From Paenarthrobacter nicotinovorans (GTDB lineage Bacteria; Actinomycetota; Actinomycetes; Actinomycetales; Micrococcaceae), in contig NZ_SZVS01000005.1 of the NCBI RefSeq assembly GCF_007670255.1, positions 186,001 to 250,000 of the forward strand: DNA of 64,000 nucleotides. Direction: 5' to 3'. Both the position numbers and the translations under genes were made by a program. Positions 45,900 through 54,721 of this stretch are shown here, piece after piece (position 1 is the first letter of the stretch; every line of letters begins with the position of its first letter). The notes beneath the pieces were generated by a model. That model was not told the DNA's origin and made no database searches. It saw nothing but the letters and a program-made list of their open reading frames with translations.

Positions 45900-46080
45900 T
45901 GATTCTACCTCGGACAATTATGCAAGAAGTACTCCATATGGTGAGCTTACGGATTATTGTGCCCTGTGTCCTCATAGGTCGCGGGGACCGTGCTTTTGAG
46001 TCTGAAATGTCTCGGCGTTGAATGACTTGAATGCGGATCCCGGCGCTAGAGGGCAGGCGTTCACTGCTCAAATCGTGCGC

Positions 46081-46108
46081 TTGATGCAAGTTGCAGCCTA
46101 GTTATACT
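46081..46108 (+). promoter_or_regulatory. Sigma-70-like promoter with no gene behind it
   Basis: TTGATG (46081-46086), a 16-base spacer and TATACT (46103-46108) read as a good vegetative promoter on the plus strand. The next plus-strand sequence is antisense to the HEPN gene. The remainder of the 381-base gap 45900-46280 shows no gene. It may be chance, or drive an antisense or small RNA. Confidence 0.3.
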
Positions 46109-46280
46109 GCCTAGGGAGGCTCGTTGAGGCCGTGTGACCCGAGCCAGCACAGCAAACAAATAGGCATGGGGACTGGGCAAGCTCGCACCGCCGCGTTCCC
46201 CTGCAAATGAAGTGGGACGCGCTTTCGGTAAGTTTCAGCGTGACGAACATTGCCGTATCGCCCTTCTTCGCCCCTGGATG

Positions 46281-46976
46281 CTATTGCCGTACGTTCGCGG
46301 CTAAAAGCGCCGCCCTTGCTTCTAGTCGTCTCGCAAAGGCTTCCAATTGGCGGATGTACCGGTCAACGTCCTCGCTTGTAGGAATCCGTGTGACGTCACC
46401 ATGGGCGATGTCATTCCGGCACTTGACAACGGTTCGGAGCATTAGGCGGATATTGACAGGTTCAGGATCGCCGCGATCTGCCAAGTGGACGTCGATGTCT
46501 CCGTCGCAAACTGGGGTAGCCGCACCCATAAGCGAGAACAACTTGTCGATGACATCGCTTCCGGGATTTGTCACGATGCGACGTAGAACGTCAGACTTGA
46601 GAAGTTGCGGAGGGGGCTTGGCTTCCGCGACCCAGAGGCAGTTGTACTCCGTAATCTTGCCGAAAAGCGACACCCGCTGTTTTGCGTCTTTGGTTGCTAA
46701 GATCTCTTCCATCCGTGGGATGGAGTGAAGTTCCTTTACCCCAAGTGGGATCGCACTCGAAGTTATGTCTCCGGTGGAGATCGCATCTATAAATTCTTCG
46801 GCTGTTGTCTTCAGGAAACTCTCAAAGTGACTAACGAGGAGAACAGCGGCCGCTCTGCATATAGCATTGCGACGTGCGTCCATTAGGACGTCTTCCTGAT
46901 TAGCCTCACCCGTGCAGATTGAGAGAAGTGTTTGCACCTCAGTCACCCCAGAGGCGAAATCTTCGAATGCGGTCAT
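46281..46976 (-). CDS. HEPN-domain (RiboL-PSP/MAE_28990-like) protein
   Basis: A 231-aa helical protein. CRNDIAHGD at residues 186-194 gives the HEPN catalytic motif R187-X4-H192, typical of ribonucleases in toxin-antitoxin and anti-phage systems. The N-terminal helix with AAVLLVSHFESFLKTTAEEF near 43-62 matches the MAE_28990/MAE_18760-like HEPN family. It begins 2 bases after the stop of the DUF262 gene, so the two are one operon. Probably the RNA-cleaving effector of the pair; partner control is inferred. Confidence 0.82.
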   Translation of the reverse strand: MTAFEDFASGVTEVQTLLSICTGEANQEDVLMDARRNAICRAAAVLLVSHFESFLKTTAEEFIDAISTGDITSSAIPLGVKELHSIPRMEEILATKDAKQRVSLFGKITEYNCLWVAEAKPPPQLLKSDVLRRIVTNPGSDVIDKLFSLMGAATPVCDGDIDVHLADRGDPEPVNIRLMLRTVVKCRNDIAHGDVTRIPTSEDVDRYIRQLEAFARRLEARAALLAANVRQ

Positions 46977-46978
46977 GT

Positions 46979-48130
46979 TCAGACGTCCGAGGCACTTCCG
47001 GAAGCCGCGTCCAAGCCGAGACCCTCAGGAAGATCAACATGTACGCCGAATGAGCGGATACCGTCGGCTACTCGGCCTACTCGGTAGAGCATTCGTTGTT
47101 TGTCTGCCGTGGCTCGGCCGATGGCGGTGATGAACCGCTCTTCCTGGGGAAGGATTTCCATAAGGGCCTTGAACTCTGCGGCGTGCTCTCGCAGCGCCTG
47201 CTGATCCGCTCGGGCGACGGGAACCATGACGGCGTCGAACATCGCTTTGTTCAAAACGTTCTTGGAGCCGGGAACTCTGAAGGGGGCCGACCCGAGAACG
47301 TCTGAAACGGTTTCACAGGACGCCTTGAACAGTTGCACTAGCTGAGGGTCCGCAGGCGTCTGTCGGTTTTGCCGCATGTGGGTGTTAAGGAACTGTCGCA
47401 GGGGGGGCTTGTAGCCTTGGAGGTCGGCCATTAGGGCGAAGAATCGTAGCAACAGCTCCTCGAGTTCCATCCGTTTGCTACCTGAGGATCCGAGCATATT
47501 GGTGAAAGACTCATCTTCGGCGATTCTCTTGAGGGAGTCATTGTAAGGGCCCCTGTACACCGAATTTCGAAGCTCCTGCGCCGTCAGCATCGCGGCACCC
47601 GTGTTGAGCCGTTCAAAAACATCGAACTTGATATCGGGGTGGCTGTCCTCGGTTATCACGATGCAGCGGATGGTGCGATTTTCCAGTCGTCTACGGTCTC
47701 GGGGGGCCAAATCTCCGTGCTTCTTCCCATCCAATTCCTTAAGGACGGGAAGTCCAGTTAAGGCAAATTCACCACGCAAATAGTCTGCGATCGTCGTGAG
47801 TCGCTGCAAGCCGTCGATGACCTCATAGACGCCCGCGTCGTCCTCTGCAAAGTAGCACACAGGGATCGGGACGTTGAGAAGGAGCGACTCGATCAGTCGA
47901 CTCGCTTTGCCTCGATCCCAGATGTATTGACGCTGGTACTCGATGTTTAGGCTTATCCGCCCCTGGTCGATGTCGTCGACTATGCCCTTGACCCCCAAGT
48001 CATACGGCTGAGTGACTAAGCGCCTCTCACCTGATGAAAGATCCAGTGCCTCTGACTGTTCGCTGGACGGTTCGCTGCCTGCTGCAGAACCTTGGTCGGC
48101 ATCCTCAACTTCGAGCCAGTTGTCAGTCAT
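46979..48130 (-). CDS. DUF262-domain protein (ParB/GmrS-like)
   Basis: A 383-aa protein with an N-terminal DUF262 domain: IEYQRQYIWDRGKASRLIES near residue 63 and the nucleotide-binding loop YEVIDGLQRLTTI near 102. This ParB-superfamily fold is shared with GmrS-type and SspE-type defence proteins and uses NTPs. No DUF1524 HNH nuclease domain is visible, so the nuclease activity is probably supplied by the HEPN protein encoded 2 bases downstream. The ATG at 48130 is chosen; another in-frame ATG at 48154 is possible, and neither has a strong ribosome site. Right end of the island. Confidence 0.85.
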   Translation of the reverse strand: MTDNWLEVEDADQGSAAGSEPSSEQSEALDLSSGERRLVTQPYDLGVKGIVDDIDQGRISLNIEYQRQYIWDRGKASRLIESLLLNVPIPVCYFAEDDAGVYEVIDGLQRLTTIADYLRGEFALTGLPVLKELDGKKHGDLAPRDRRRLENRTIRCIVITEDSHPDIKFDVFERLNTGAAMLTAQELRNSVYRGPYNDSLKRIAEDESFTNMLGSSGSKRMELEELLLRFFALMADLQGYKPPLRQFLNTHMRQNRQTPADPQLVQLFKASCETVSDVLGSAPFRVPGSKNVLNKAMFDAVMVPVARADQQALREHAAEFKALMEILPQEERFITAIGRATADKQRMLYRVGRVADGIRSFGVHVDLPEGLGLDAASGSASDV

Positions 48131-48415
48131 CGTTATCCGTTCGCAATGATTCATCAGATGTTATCTGACGGATATGTTACTGGAGTGGACCGCGTGTCGC
48201 GTCTGCAACCTGGATTGTGATTCGAGGCATTGATATCTTCGCTTCCGGCTTTACCTAAGACGTCACTTCAAAGGTGCCAAGTGATCAACTGTCTCGACTC
48301 CTTCGATGTGTTTGACCCTCTTCCAGACAGTATCGGCCCTACGAATCTCGATAGAGTTGGCACGGCAGTGGCGTGGCGGCAAGGACCACCGCCTCTGCTT
48401 GCGGAAGGACAAACA

Positions 48416-49411
48416 ATGGCTCGGCCGACAGTTCAAGACGTCGCCAGGACTGCGGGTGTGTCCGTGGGGACGGTGTCGCGCGTCTTGAATGGGAGCTCGT
48501 CAGTCAGCGCGTCGGCCAAAGAGAAGGTCAACGCTGCCATCAAGGAGCTGAGCTACCGCCCTCTCGCCTCAGCGAGGGACCTCCGTAGGGACCGGACCAT
48601 GCGCGTCCTCGCCCTGGCCAAAAACCTCGACTCCCTCGTCATCAGCGAAGTCTTCCGGGGCGTAGGAGACGCGGCAGCAGACAACGGCTACGTCAGCCTC
48701 ATCGCCGCCACCGACGGAGACCGTGACCGCGAACAGCAGCTCGTAGACATGCTCCGCAACGGCTCAGTGGACGGCCTGGTGATCTTCTCGCCCACGATGC
48801 TGGACGAGGACGTCAACACTGTCGCCGAGCAACTCAGCGTCATCCAGGTCTGCGAAATCGTCGATGCCGAGGCGGCGTTCGGGGTGTCGATCGATGACCG
48901 CCAGGCGGGCTACGACATCACCAAGCACCTGATCGACACAGGTGCCAAGAAGCTGGCCATGCTCGCACACAGGGGTGCCCGCTCGGGCCGACTCAGGGAA
49001 GAAGGCTTCCGCCAAGCCCTGAAGGAGAATGGCCTGGAACCGGACCGAGTTCTCCTGGGCGAAGGCAACTTCGGTTTCCACGCCGGACGCAACCTCGCCA
49101 AGAAACTCCTGGAAGCCAAAGACCTCCCCGACGCCGTCTTCTGCGGGACCGACGTCGTAGCGGCCGGGTGCGTCCGCGAGCTGACCGACGCCGGCCTAAG
49201 AGTTCCCCAAGATGTCGCCGTAGCGGGCTTCGATGACTCCGCCCAGGCAGAAATGTGCGTCCCCGAGCTGACCACGGTAAGGCAGCCGGCATACGAGATG
49301 GGCCGTGCGGCCTTCGCCGAGCTCCTGGAGCGGATGACTGTCGAGGGCGCGCACCGTAAGGGGCGGACCTTCTTCCCGCACCAACTCGTCATCAGGGACT
49401 CCACCAAATAA
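48416..49411 (+). CDS. LacI-family transcriptional repressor
   Basis: A 331-aa regulator. The LacI HTH with hinge is MARPTVQDVARTAGVSVGTV then SRVLNGSSSVSASAKEKV, and residues 60-331 form a periplasmic-binding-like sugar sensor (VDGLVIFSPTM, GAKKLAMLAHRG, DAVFCGTDVVAAGCVRELTD, GFDDSAQAEMCVPELTTVRQ). The ATG at 48416 with GAAGGA upstream sets the start; the frame is open 62 codons further. It precedes the sugar transporter operon and most probably binds the two TGGAATCGATTCCA sites between them. Confidence 0.93.
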   Translation: MARPTVQDVARTAGVSVGTVSRVLNGSSSVSASAKEKVNAAIKELSYRPLASARDLRRDRTMRVLALAKNLDSLVISEVFRGVGDAAADNGYVSLIAATDGDRDREQQLVDMLRNGSVDGLVIFSPTMLDEDVNTVAEQLSVIQVCEIVDAEAAFGVSIDDRQAGYDITKHLIDTGAKKLAMLAHRGARSGRLREEGFRQALKENGLEPDRVLLGEGNFGFHAGRNLAKKLLEAKDLPDAVFCGTDVVAAGCVRELTDAGLRVPQDVAVAGFDDSAQAEMCVPELTTVRQPAYEMGRAAFAELLERMTVEGAHRKGRTFFPHQLVIRDSTK

Positions 49412-49417
49412 AAAGGG

Positions 49418-49511
49418 TTGACAGTCACGAGCAACCACTGCAAAACTACTTTGGAATCGATTCCACGGGCCGCAAGGCCTTTTTTCAAAGCAACATTTGG
49501 AATCGATTCCA
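49418..49511 (+). promoter_or_regulatory. Promoter with two LacI-type operators for the sugar operon
   Basis: A TTGACA -35 box (49418-49423), 7 bases after the lacI-type stop, and a weak -10 near 49442-49447 are followed by two identical perfect palindromes TGGAATCGATTCCA at 49452-49465 and 49498-49511, 46 bases apart. The central CG is typical of LacI-family operators. Binding at the first site would block the promoter. Confidence 0.85.
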
Positions 49512-49609
49512 CCACTCAGCACAACACCCGGCAACGAAGCCAAACTCAGGACTGCGCTACAGCCAAAGCGCCGAACTGAACATCCCCACAGTCACCAAAG
49601 GAGCCACTT

Positions 49610-50917
49610 GTGGACTTGAACCGACCTGCTCTCCCGCTCCAGAACAAAGCCACCAAACGCACAGCCCTCGCCGCCACCGCCATCGCAGCAGCCCTCCTCC
49701 TCAGCGCGTGCGGCGGGGGAGCAGCTCCCCAAGGTGCCGAACAAGCGGCAGCTGCCGATCCGTCGTCGGGCGCTAATGCCAGCGGTGCCGTGAACGTCTG
49801 CGGCGTCAAGGACGCGAGCGGCATCTACAAGGGCACGGCTGAAGCGTTCACCAAGGCGAACGGCAAGGTCACGGCCAAGTACACCGAGATCGGGGCCACC
49901 ACGGACGAGGCCCGCACGCAGATCGTGCAGCGCCTCGAAGGCAAATCCACCGAGTGCGACATCTTCATCTCGGACGTCATCTGGACCTCCGAGTTCGCAT
50001 CGCAGGGCTGGCTGCTGGACCAGACCAAGCTGGTGGAGGCCAACAAGGACCGGCTCATTCCCTCCACTGTGGAAACCACCAAGTACCAGGACAAGTACTG
50101 GGCCTCGCCGTTCTTCACCAACGCCGGCCTGATCTACTACCAAAAGGACAAGGTAGCCAAGCCGGAGACCTGGCAGCAGCTCTACGCTGAAGCAGCCAAG
50201 GCGCCGGGCAACGGGTTCGTTTACCAGGGCAAGCAGTACGAGGGCCTCACGGTGAACTTCCTCGAAATGCTCTACAGCGCGGGCGGCGAAGTCCTGGATG
50301 ACCAGGGCAACGTCAAGATCGATTCCCAGGAGACCCGCGACGTCCTCAACTTCATGACCGACGGCCTCAAGAACGGCTCCGCCGACCGCGCCGTCCTCAC
50401 TTACAACGAGGACCCGGCCCGCCTCGCCTACGAGTCCGGCAACTTCGGATACCAGCGCAACTGGCCGCACGTGTACCGCCTGCTGAACGCGACGCCGCTC
50501 GCGTCCAGCTTCGCCGTCGCACCGCTGCCGGCCTGGGAAGGCGGCAAGGCCTCGGGCGTGCTTGGCGGCTGGAACTTGGCAATCTCGGCCAACTCCACCA
50601 ACCAAGCAGGGGCGGTTGCCTTCATCGACTTCGCCACGACGCCGGACTGGCAGAAGCACGTGGCCATGGACTACTCGCAGGCCCCGGTGAATGAGGCTGC
50701 CTACTCGGACGCTGCGGTGCTCCAGAAGATGCCGTTCGCTACTGAACTCCTCGCCTCGGTCAAGGGTGCCAAGCCGCGCCCGATCTCCCCGGTCTACCCG
50801 CAGATTTCGCAGGCGATCTACAAGAACGTCTACGCTGTCCTCTCCGGCACCACCTCCACCGAGGACGCCGTGAAGAAGATGGCCGACGAAGTCGCTGCGG
50901 CCAAGTCGAGCTTCTAA
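49610..50917 (+). CDS. Sugar ABC transporter substrate-binding lipoprotein
   Basis: A 435-aa extracellular solute-binding protein (family 1, carbohydrate type). The signal peptide ends in LLLSACGGG with the lipid Cys near residue 34. The mature domain shows TAEAFTKANGKVTAKYTEIG, ECDIFISDVIWTSEFASQGW, YWASPFFTNAGLIYY, and WEGGKASGVLGGWNLAIS. GTG start with AAGGAG 7 bases upstream. The sugar is unknown; neighbours suggest a sugar that is oxidised rather than phosphorylated. Confidence 0.93.
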   Translation: MDLNRPALPLQNKATKRTALAATAIAAALLLSACGGGAAPQGAEQAAAADPSSGANASGAVNVCGVKDASGIYKGTAEAFTKANGKVTAKYTEIGATTDEARTQIVQRLEGKSTECDIFISDVIWTSEFASQGWLLDQTKLVEANKDRLIPSTVETTKYQDKYWASPFFTNAGLIYYQKDKVAKPETWQQLYAEAAKAPGNGFVYQGKQYEGLTVNFLEMLYSAGGEVLDDQGNVKIDSQETRDVLNFMTDGLKNGSADRAVLTYNEDPARLAYESGNFGYQRNWPHVYRLLNATPLASSFAVAPLPAWEGGKASGVLGGWNLAISANSTNQAGAVAFIDFATTPDWQKHVAMDYSQAPVNEAAYSDAAVLQKMPFATELLASVKGAKPRPISPVYPQISQAIYKNVYAVLSGTTSTEDAVKKMADEVAAAKSSF

Positions 50918-50919
50918 CC

Positions 50920-51906
50920 ATGGCCATCAAGACCCTCCAACCCGGTCGCGGGGCGCCAAAGCGCGGGGCGTCAAAGCGCCCCGCGCCAGGCGGCGCCCCC
51001 GCCCGCGTGTCAGGCCGCGACCGCGCCGAACGCCGTCTCGCCTTCCGCATGACGGCGCCGTCGCTGATCCTCATGGCCCTCGTTGCCGCGGTCCCGATCG
51101 GCTACGCGATCTGGCTCTCGCTGAACCAGTACAGCGTCCGCACGGCCGGGCTCTCGCGGTTTGTCGGGCTGGAGAACTACATCAACGCCCTGGCCAGCCA
51201 AGAGTGGTGGGCCGCGTTCGGCCAGACGTTCCTCTTCGCGGGCCTCTCGGTGAGCTTGGAACTTATCCTCGGCACGGCGATGGCGTTGCTGCTCAACCTC
51301 GCGTTCAAGGGCCGCGCGCTCCTGCGCACGGTGGTCCTGTTGCCGTACGCGATCGTCACCGTGGTCAGCGCCATCACCTGGCAAACGATGTTCCAGCCCA
51401 ACCTCGGACTGGTCACCAACGTCCTCTCGGCGCTTGGGCTGCCGGGCGGCGACGTCGTCTGGCTCGGTGAGCACGGTTACGCCATGGCGGTGATTGTCCT
51501 CGCCGACGTCTGGAAGACGACGCCGTTCGCGGCACTCATCATCCTGGCCGGCCTGCAGGTCATCTCCGCCGAAACCTACGAAGCCGCAGAACTCGACGGT
51601 GCCAGCAAGTGGCAGACCTTTGTCCACATCACCCTGCCGCTGTTGCGCCCCGCGATCGTCCTCGCCGCGATCTTCCGCACCATGGATGCCCTGCGCGTGT
51701 TCGACCTGCCGTTCGTCCTCACCCGCGGCGCGAACGGCACCGAATCGATGTCCATGCTGGCCTACGGCGAACTCCGCGAAAACCGGCTCGTTGGCGAAGG
51801 CTCGGCCCTCTCCATCCTCACCTTCATCACCGTCATGGTGGTCTCGGTCATCTACATCCGCTTCGGCGGCGGCAACATCCGCGATGTCGCGAAGGAGGAG
51901 CAATGA
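50920..51906 (+). CDS. Sugar ABC transporter permease (MalF-like)
   Basis: A 328-aa inner-membrane permease with six TM segments after an unusual basic, Pro-rich N-terminus of about 40 residues (the GAPKRGASKRPAPGGAP stretch). The EAA loop is YEAAELDGASKWQTFVHITL near residue 225. It starts 3 bases after the binding-protein stop and its end overlaps the next permease by ATGA. Confidence 0.93.
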   Translation: MAIKTLQPGRGAPKRGASKRPAPGGAPARVSGRDRAERRLAFRMTAPSLILMALVAAVPIGYAIWLSLNQYSVRTAGLSRFVGLENYINALASQEWWAAFGQTFLFAGLSVSLELILGTAMALLLNLAFKGRALLRTVVLLPYAIVTVVSAITWQTMFQPNLGLVTNVLSALGLPGGDVVWLGEHGYAMAVIVLADVWKTTPFAALIILAGLQVISAETYEAAELDGASKWQTFVHITLPLLRPAIVLAAIFRTMDALRVFDLPFVLTRGANGTESMSMLAYGELRENRLVGEGSALSILTFITVMVVSVIYIRFGGGNIRDVAKEEQ

Positions 51907-52802
51907 GCACGCTGACGGCAGAACGCACGACGCCGGCACCCGCCACCGGGCGCAAGTCACCCAAGCGCCGCTTGCGCGGGGAGGCGAAACTCCATCCTTT
52001 GGTGTGGGTATTCGTCGTCGCGGTCATGGGCTTCTCGCTCATCCCCTTCTACTGGCTGGTCAACACCTCCCTTAAGAAGGGAGCGAGCCTGTCCAAGGGC
52101 GAGCTCTTCCCGAGCCAGCCGACCCTGGAGAACTACCTCGTGGTCTTCCAGAACCCCGAGTTCCTCCTGGCCTTGCGCAATTCGGTGATTATCGCCGTCG
52201 TAACTACAACCGTGGCGCTGGTGTTCGCGTCCTTCGCCGCGTATGCGCTGGCGCGGCTCAAGATGCGCCGCAAGGCGATGATCCTGACGCTGATCCTCTC
52301 GGTGACGACGTTCCCGGCCATCGCGATCGCGGCCCCGATGTTCTCCATCTGGCGCGAAATCGGGCTGTACGACACACTGCTGGGCCTCATCATCCCGAAG
52401 CTGACGTTCGCGTTGCCGCTGGCGATCTACACGCTGACATCGTTCTTCAAGGAGATCCCGCGGGAGCTCGAGGAATCGGCGTACATGGACGGTGCCACGC
52501 CTTTCACCGCGTTTCGCAAGGTCATCCTTCCGTTGGCGGTGCCCGGCCTGGCGACCACCGCGATCTTGGTGTTCATCTCGGTCTGGAACGAGTTCCTCCT
52601 GGCCGTCACGCTGACCACCTCACCGGAAGCCCGTCCGGTACCGGTCGCGATCGCGTTCTTCAGCGGAACCAGCGAGTTCGACCAGCCGCTCGGCACTATC
52701 AGCGCGGCATCTGTGATCATCACGGTCCCGCTCGTGATCCTGGTGCTGCTGTGCCAGAAGCGCATCGTGTCCGGCATGACCGCGGGCGCGGTCAAGGGCT
52801 AA
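51903..52802 (+). CDS. Sugar ABC transporter permease (MalG-like)
   Basis: A 299-aa partner permease with six TM segments. The EAA loop is ELEESAYMDGATPFTAFRKV near residue 195. ATG at 51903 with GGAGGAG upstream, overlapping the previous stop. No ATPase gene follows; as for many actinobacterial sugar importers, a shared MsiK-type ATPase encoded elsewhere is the likely energiser. Confidence 0.93.
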   Translation: MSTLTAERTTPAPATGRKSPKRRLRGEAKLHPLVWVFVVAVMGFSLIPFYWLVNTSLKKGASLSKGELFPSQPTLENYLVVFQNPEFLLALRNSVIIAVVTTTVALVFASFAAYALARLKMRRKAMILTLILSVTTFPAIAIAAPMFSIWREIGLYDTLLGLIIPKLTFALPLAIYTLTSFFKEIPRELEESAYMDGATPFTAFRKVILPLAVPGLATTAILVFISVWNEFLLAVTLTTSPEARPVPVAIAFFSGTSEFDQPLGTISAASVIITVPLVILVLLCQKRIVSGMTAGAVKG

Positions 52803-52847
52803 CAGCTTTTCAAGACCATCAAGAAACCCAGAAAGAACAGGAATAAC

Positions 52848-53951
52848 GTGAGTATTCAGCAGCAGGCCACCACCGCAACCCTCAAGGTGGGAGTTGTGGG
52901 CATCGGTTGGGCCGGCCAGCAGCACCTCAAGGCCTACAGCAACATCGACGGCGTCGAGATTGTCGCCGTCGCGGGTATGGAACCAGAGCTCCTGGCCCAG
53001 CTGAAAGAGGAGTACAGCATTCCGAACGCGTTCGCCCGCTGGGAGGACATGATCGAACTTCAGGACCTCGACGCCGTCAGCGTCGCCGTGCCGACGTTCC
53101 TCCACGCGCCCATCGCGATTGCTTCCCTTGAGCGGGGACTGCATGTGCTGAGCGAAAAGCCCCTGGCGCGCAACGCCGTCGAGGGTCAAGCGATGGTTGA
53201 CGCCGCCCGGAAGGCAGGCCGCGTCCTCGACGTCGCGTTCAACCACCGCCGCCGCGGCGACATTCAGGCGCTCAAGAACGTGATCGACGAAGGGACCCTC
53301 GGCCGCCCGTACTACGCCAAGGCTTCCTGGCTTCGCCGCCAGGGCATTCCGATGCTCGGCAGCTGGTTCACCAATCCGGAGCTCGCCGGCGGTGGTCCGT
53401 TGGCCGACATCGGCGTGCACGTCCTGGACTACTCGCTGCACCTGCTGGGCGAGCCTAAGGTCCTGGCCGTTTCGGCGTCGACCCACTCCGAACTCGGCCC
53501 GCGCGGCCTCGGCGGCAACGCGAGGTATACGGCGTCGAACTCCAGCCATAAGTTTGAAGTGGAGGACTTCGCCTCCGCGTTCATCCGGCTGGAAGGCGGC
53601 GGAACCTTGATCCTCGAAGCGGGCTGGGCCACCTACCGCGACGAGCGGGACCTGATGGACTTCACGGTTTACGGGACCGACGGCGGAGCGGACCTGCGCT
53701 CGGTGGGCGCCTCCGAGAACCCCGTCGCGGACGTGCACATTTTCACCGAGAAGGACGGCCAGAATGCCGACTTCGAGGTGGTGGCCGAGCCCGGAAAGGC
53801 GCACCAGGCCGTCGTCGACGATTTTGTTGCTGCCGTCCGCGGTGGCGAGACCGTTTGGGGAAGCCACGACGGATCGCTTGCCCTCAGCCGCGCGCTGGTG
53901 CTCGACGCCTGCTACAAATCCGCCCTGGAACAACGCGAAGTAAGGCTCTGA
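52848..53951 (+). CDS. Gfo/Idh/MocA-family oxidoreductase
   Basis: A 367-aa NAD(P)-dependent sugar dehydrogenase-like protein. The Rossmann motif is [17 protein letters not shown] near residue 12, the family motif [13 protein letters not shown] is near 95, and the C-terminal domain has [19 protein letters not shown] start with AGGAA upstream. With the transporter, ThuA gene and a second dehydrogenase it forms a sugar oxidation operon under the LacI repressor. Substrate unknown. Confidence 0.9.
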   Translation: MSIQQQATTATLKVGVVGIGWAGQQHLKAYSNIDGVEIVAVAGMEPELLAQLKEEYSIPNAFARWEDMIELQDLDAVSVAVPTFLHAPIAIASLERGLHVLSEKPLARNAVEGQAMVDAARKAGRVLDVAFNHRRRGDIQALKNVIDEGTLGRPYYAKASWLRRQGIPMLGSWFTNPELAGGGPLADIGVHVLDYSLHLLGEPKVLAVSASTHSELGPRGLGGNARYTASNSSHKFEVEDFASAFIRLEGGGTLILEAGWATYRDERDLMDFTVYGTDGGADLRSVGASENPVADVHIFTEKDGQNADFEVVAEPGKAHQAVVDDFVAAVRGGETVWGSHDGSLALSRALVLDACYKSALEQREVRL

Positions 53952-53952
53952 C

Positions 53953-54696
53953 ATGTCTGATACGAAACTGAAGATCGTCGTCTGGAACGAGGGCGTCCAT
54001 GAGGCCCGCAACGAGCCTGCCACCATCGGCGAGATGTACCCCGAGGGGATCCACGGCGCCATCGCCGCAGGGCTGCGCGGCTTCTACCCGGACTCCGAAA
54101 TCACCACGGCTACCTTGGCCGATCCGGAACACGGGTTGTCCGAGGAACTCCTGGCGCAGACGGACGTGCTGCTCTGGTGGGGGCACATCGCCCATGAGGA
54201 AGTCGCCGACGAAGTGGTGGAGCGCGTGCAGCGGCATGTGCTCGGCGGCATGGGCCTGGTGGTGCTCCACTCCGGGCACTTCGCCAAGATCTTCACCCGC
54301 TTGCTGGGGACTACGTGCTCGCTGAAGTGGCGCAACGAGGGCGAACGGGAGCTGGTGTGGACCGTCAAGCCGTCGCACCCGATCGCGGCGGGTATTGAAA
54401 GCCCGATCGTGATTCCGCAACAGGAAATGTACGGGGAGCTCTTCGATATTCCGGAGCCCGACGACCTGATCTTCATCAGCTCGTTCACCGGGGGAGAGGT
54501 GTTCCGTTCAGGCGTGACCTTCTCGCGCGGCAAGGGACGGATCTTCTACTTCAGCCCCGGCGACCAGGAGTACCCGGTGTACCACCAGCCGCAGATCCAG
54601 AAGGTCATCGCCAACGGCGTTGGCTGGGTTGCGCAGCCGGGTGTCTTCCGCGAGGCGCCCGAGGTTTCCAACCCGTCGCGGGACTGGTTCGCGTAG
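53953..54696 (+). CDS. ThuA-domain protein
   Basis: A 247-aa glutamine-amidotransferase-fold protein of the ThuA family, linked to trehalose utilisation in Rhizobium, where it works with a Gfo/Idh/MocA dehydrogenase (ThuB). Marks are [45 protein letters not shown], and [19 protein letters not shown]. Starts 1 base after the previous stop. The pairing with dehydrogenases on both sides supports a 3-keto-sugar type pathway (inference). Confidence 0.9.
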   Translation: MSDTKLKIVVWNEGVHEARNEPATIGEMYPEGIHGAIAAGLRGFYPDSEITTATLADPEHGLSEELLAQTDVLLWWGHIAHEEVADEVVERVQRHVLGGMGLVVLHSGHFAKIFTRLLGTTCSLKWRNEGERELVWTVKPSHPIAAGIESPIVIPQQEMYGELFDIPEPDDLIFISSFTGGEVFRSGVTFSRGKGRIFYFSPGDQEYPVYHQPQIQKVIANGVGWVAQPGVFREAPEVSNPSRDWFA

Positions 54697-54721
54697 GCCT
54701 GTCTATCCAAGGAGATTAAGC

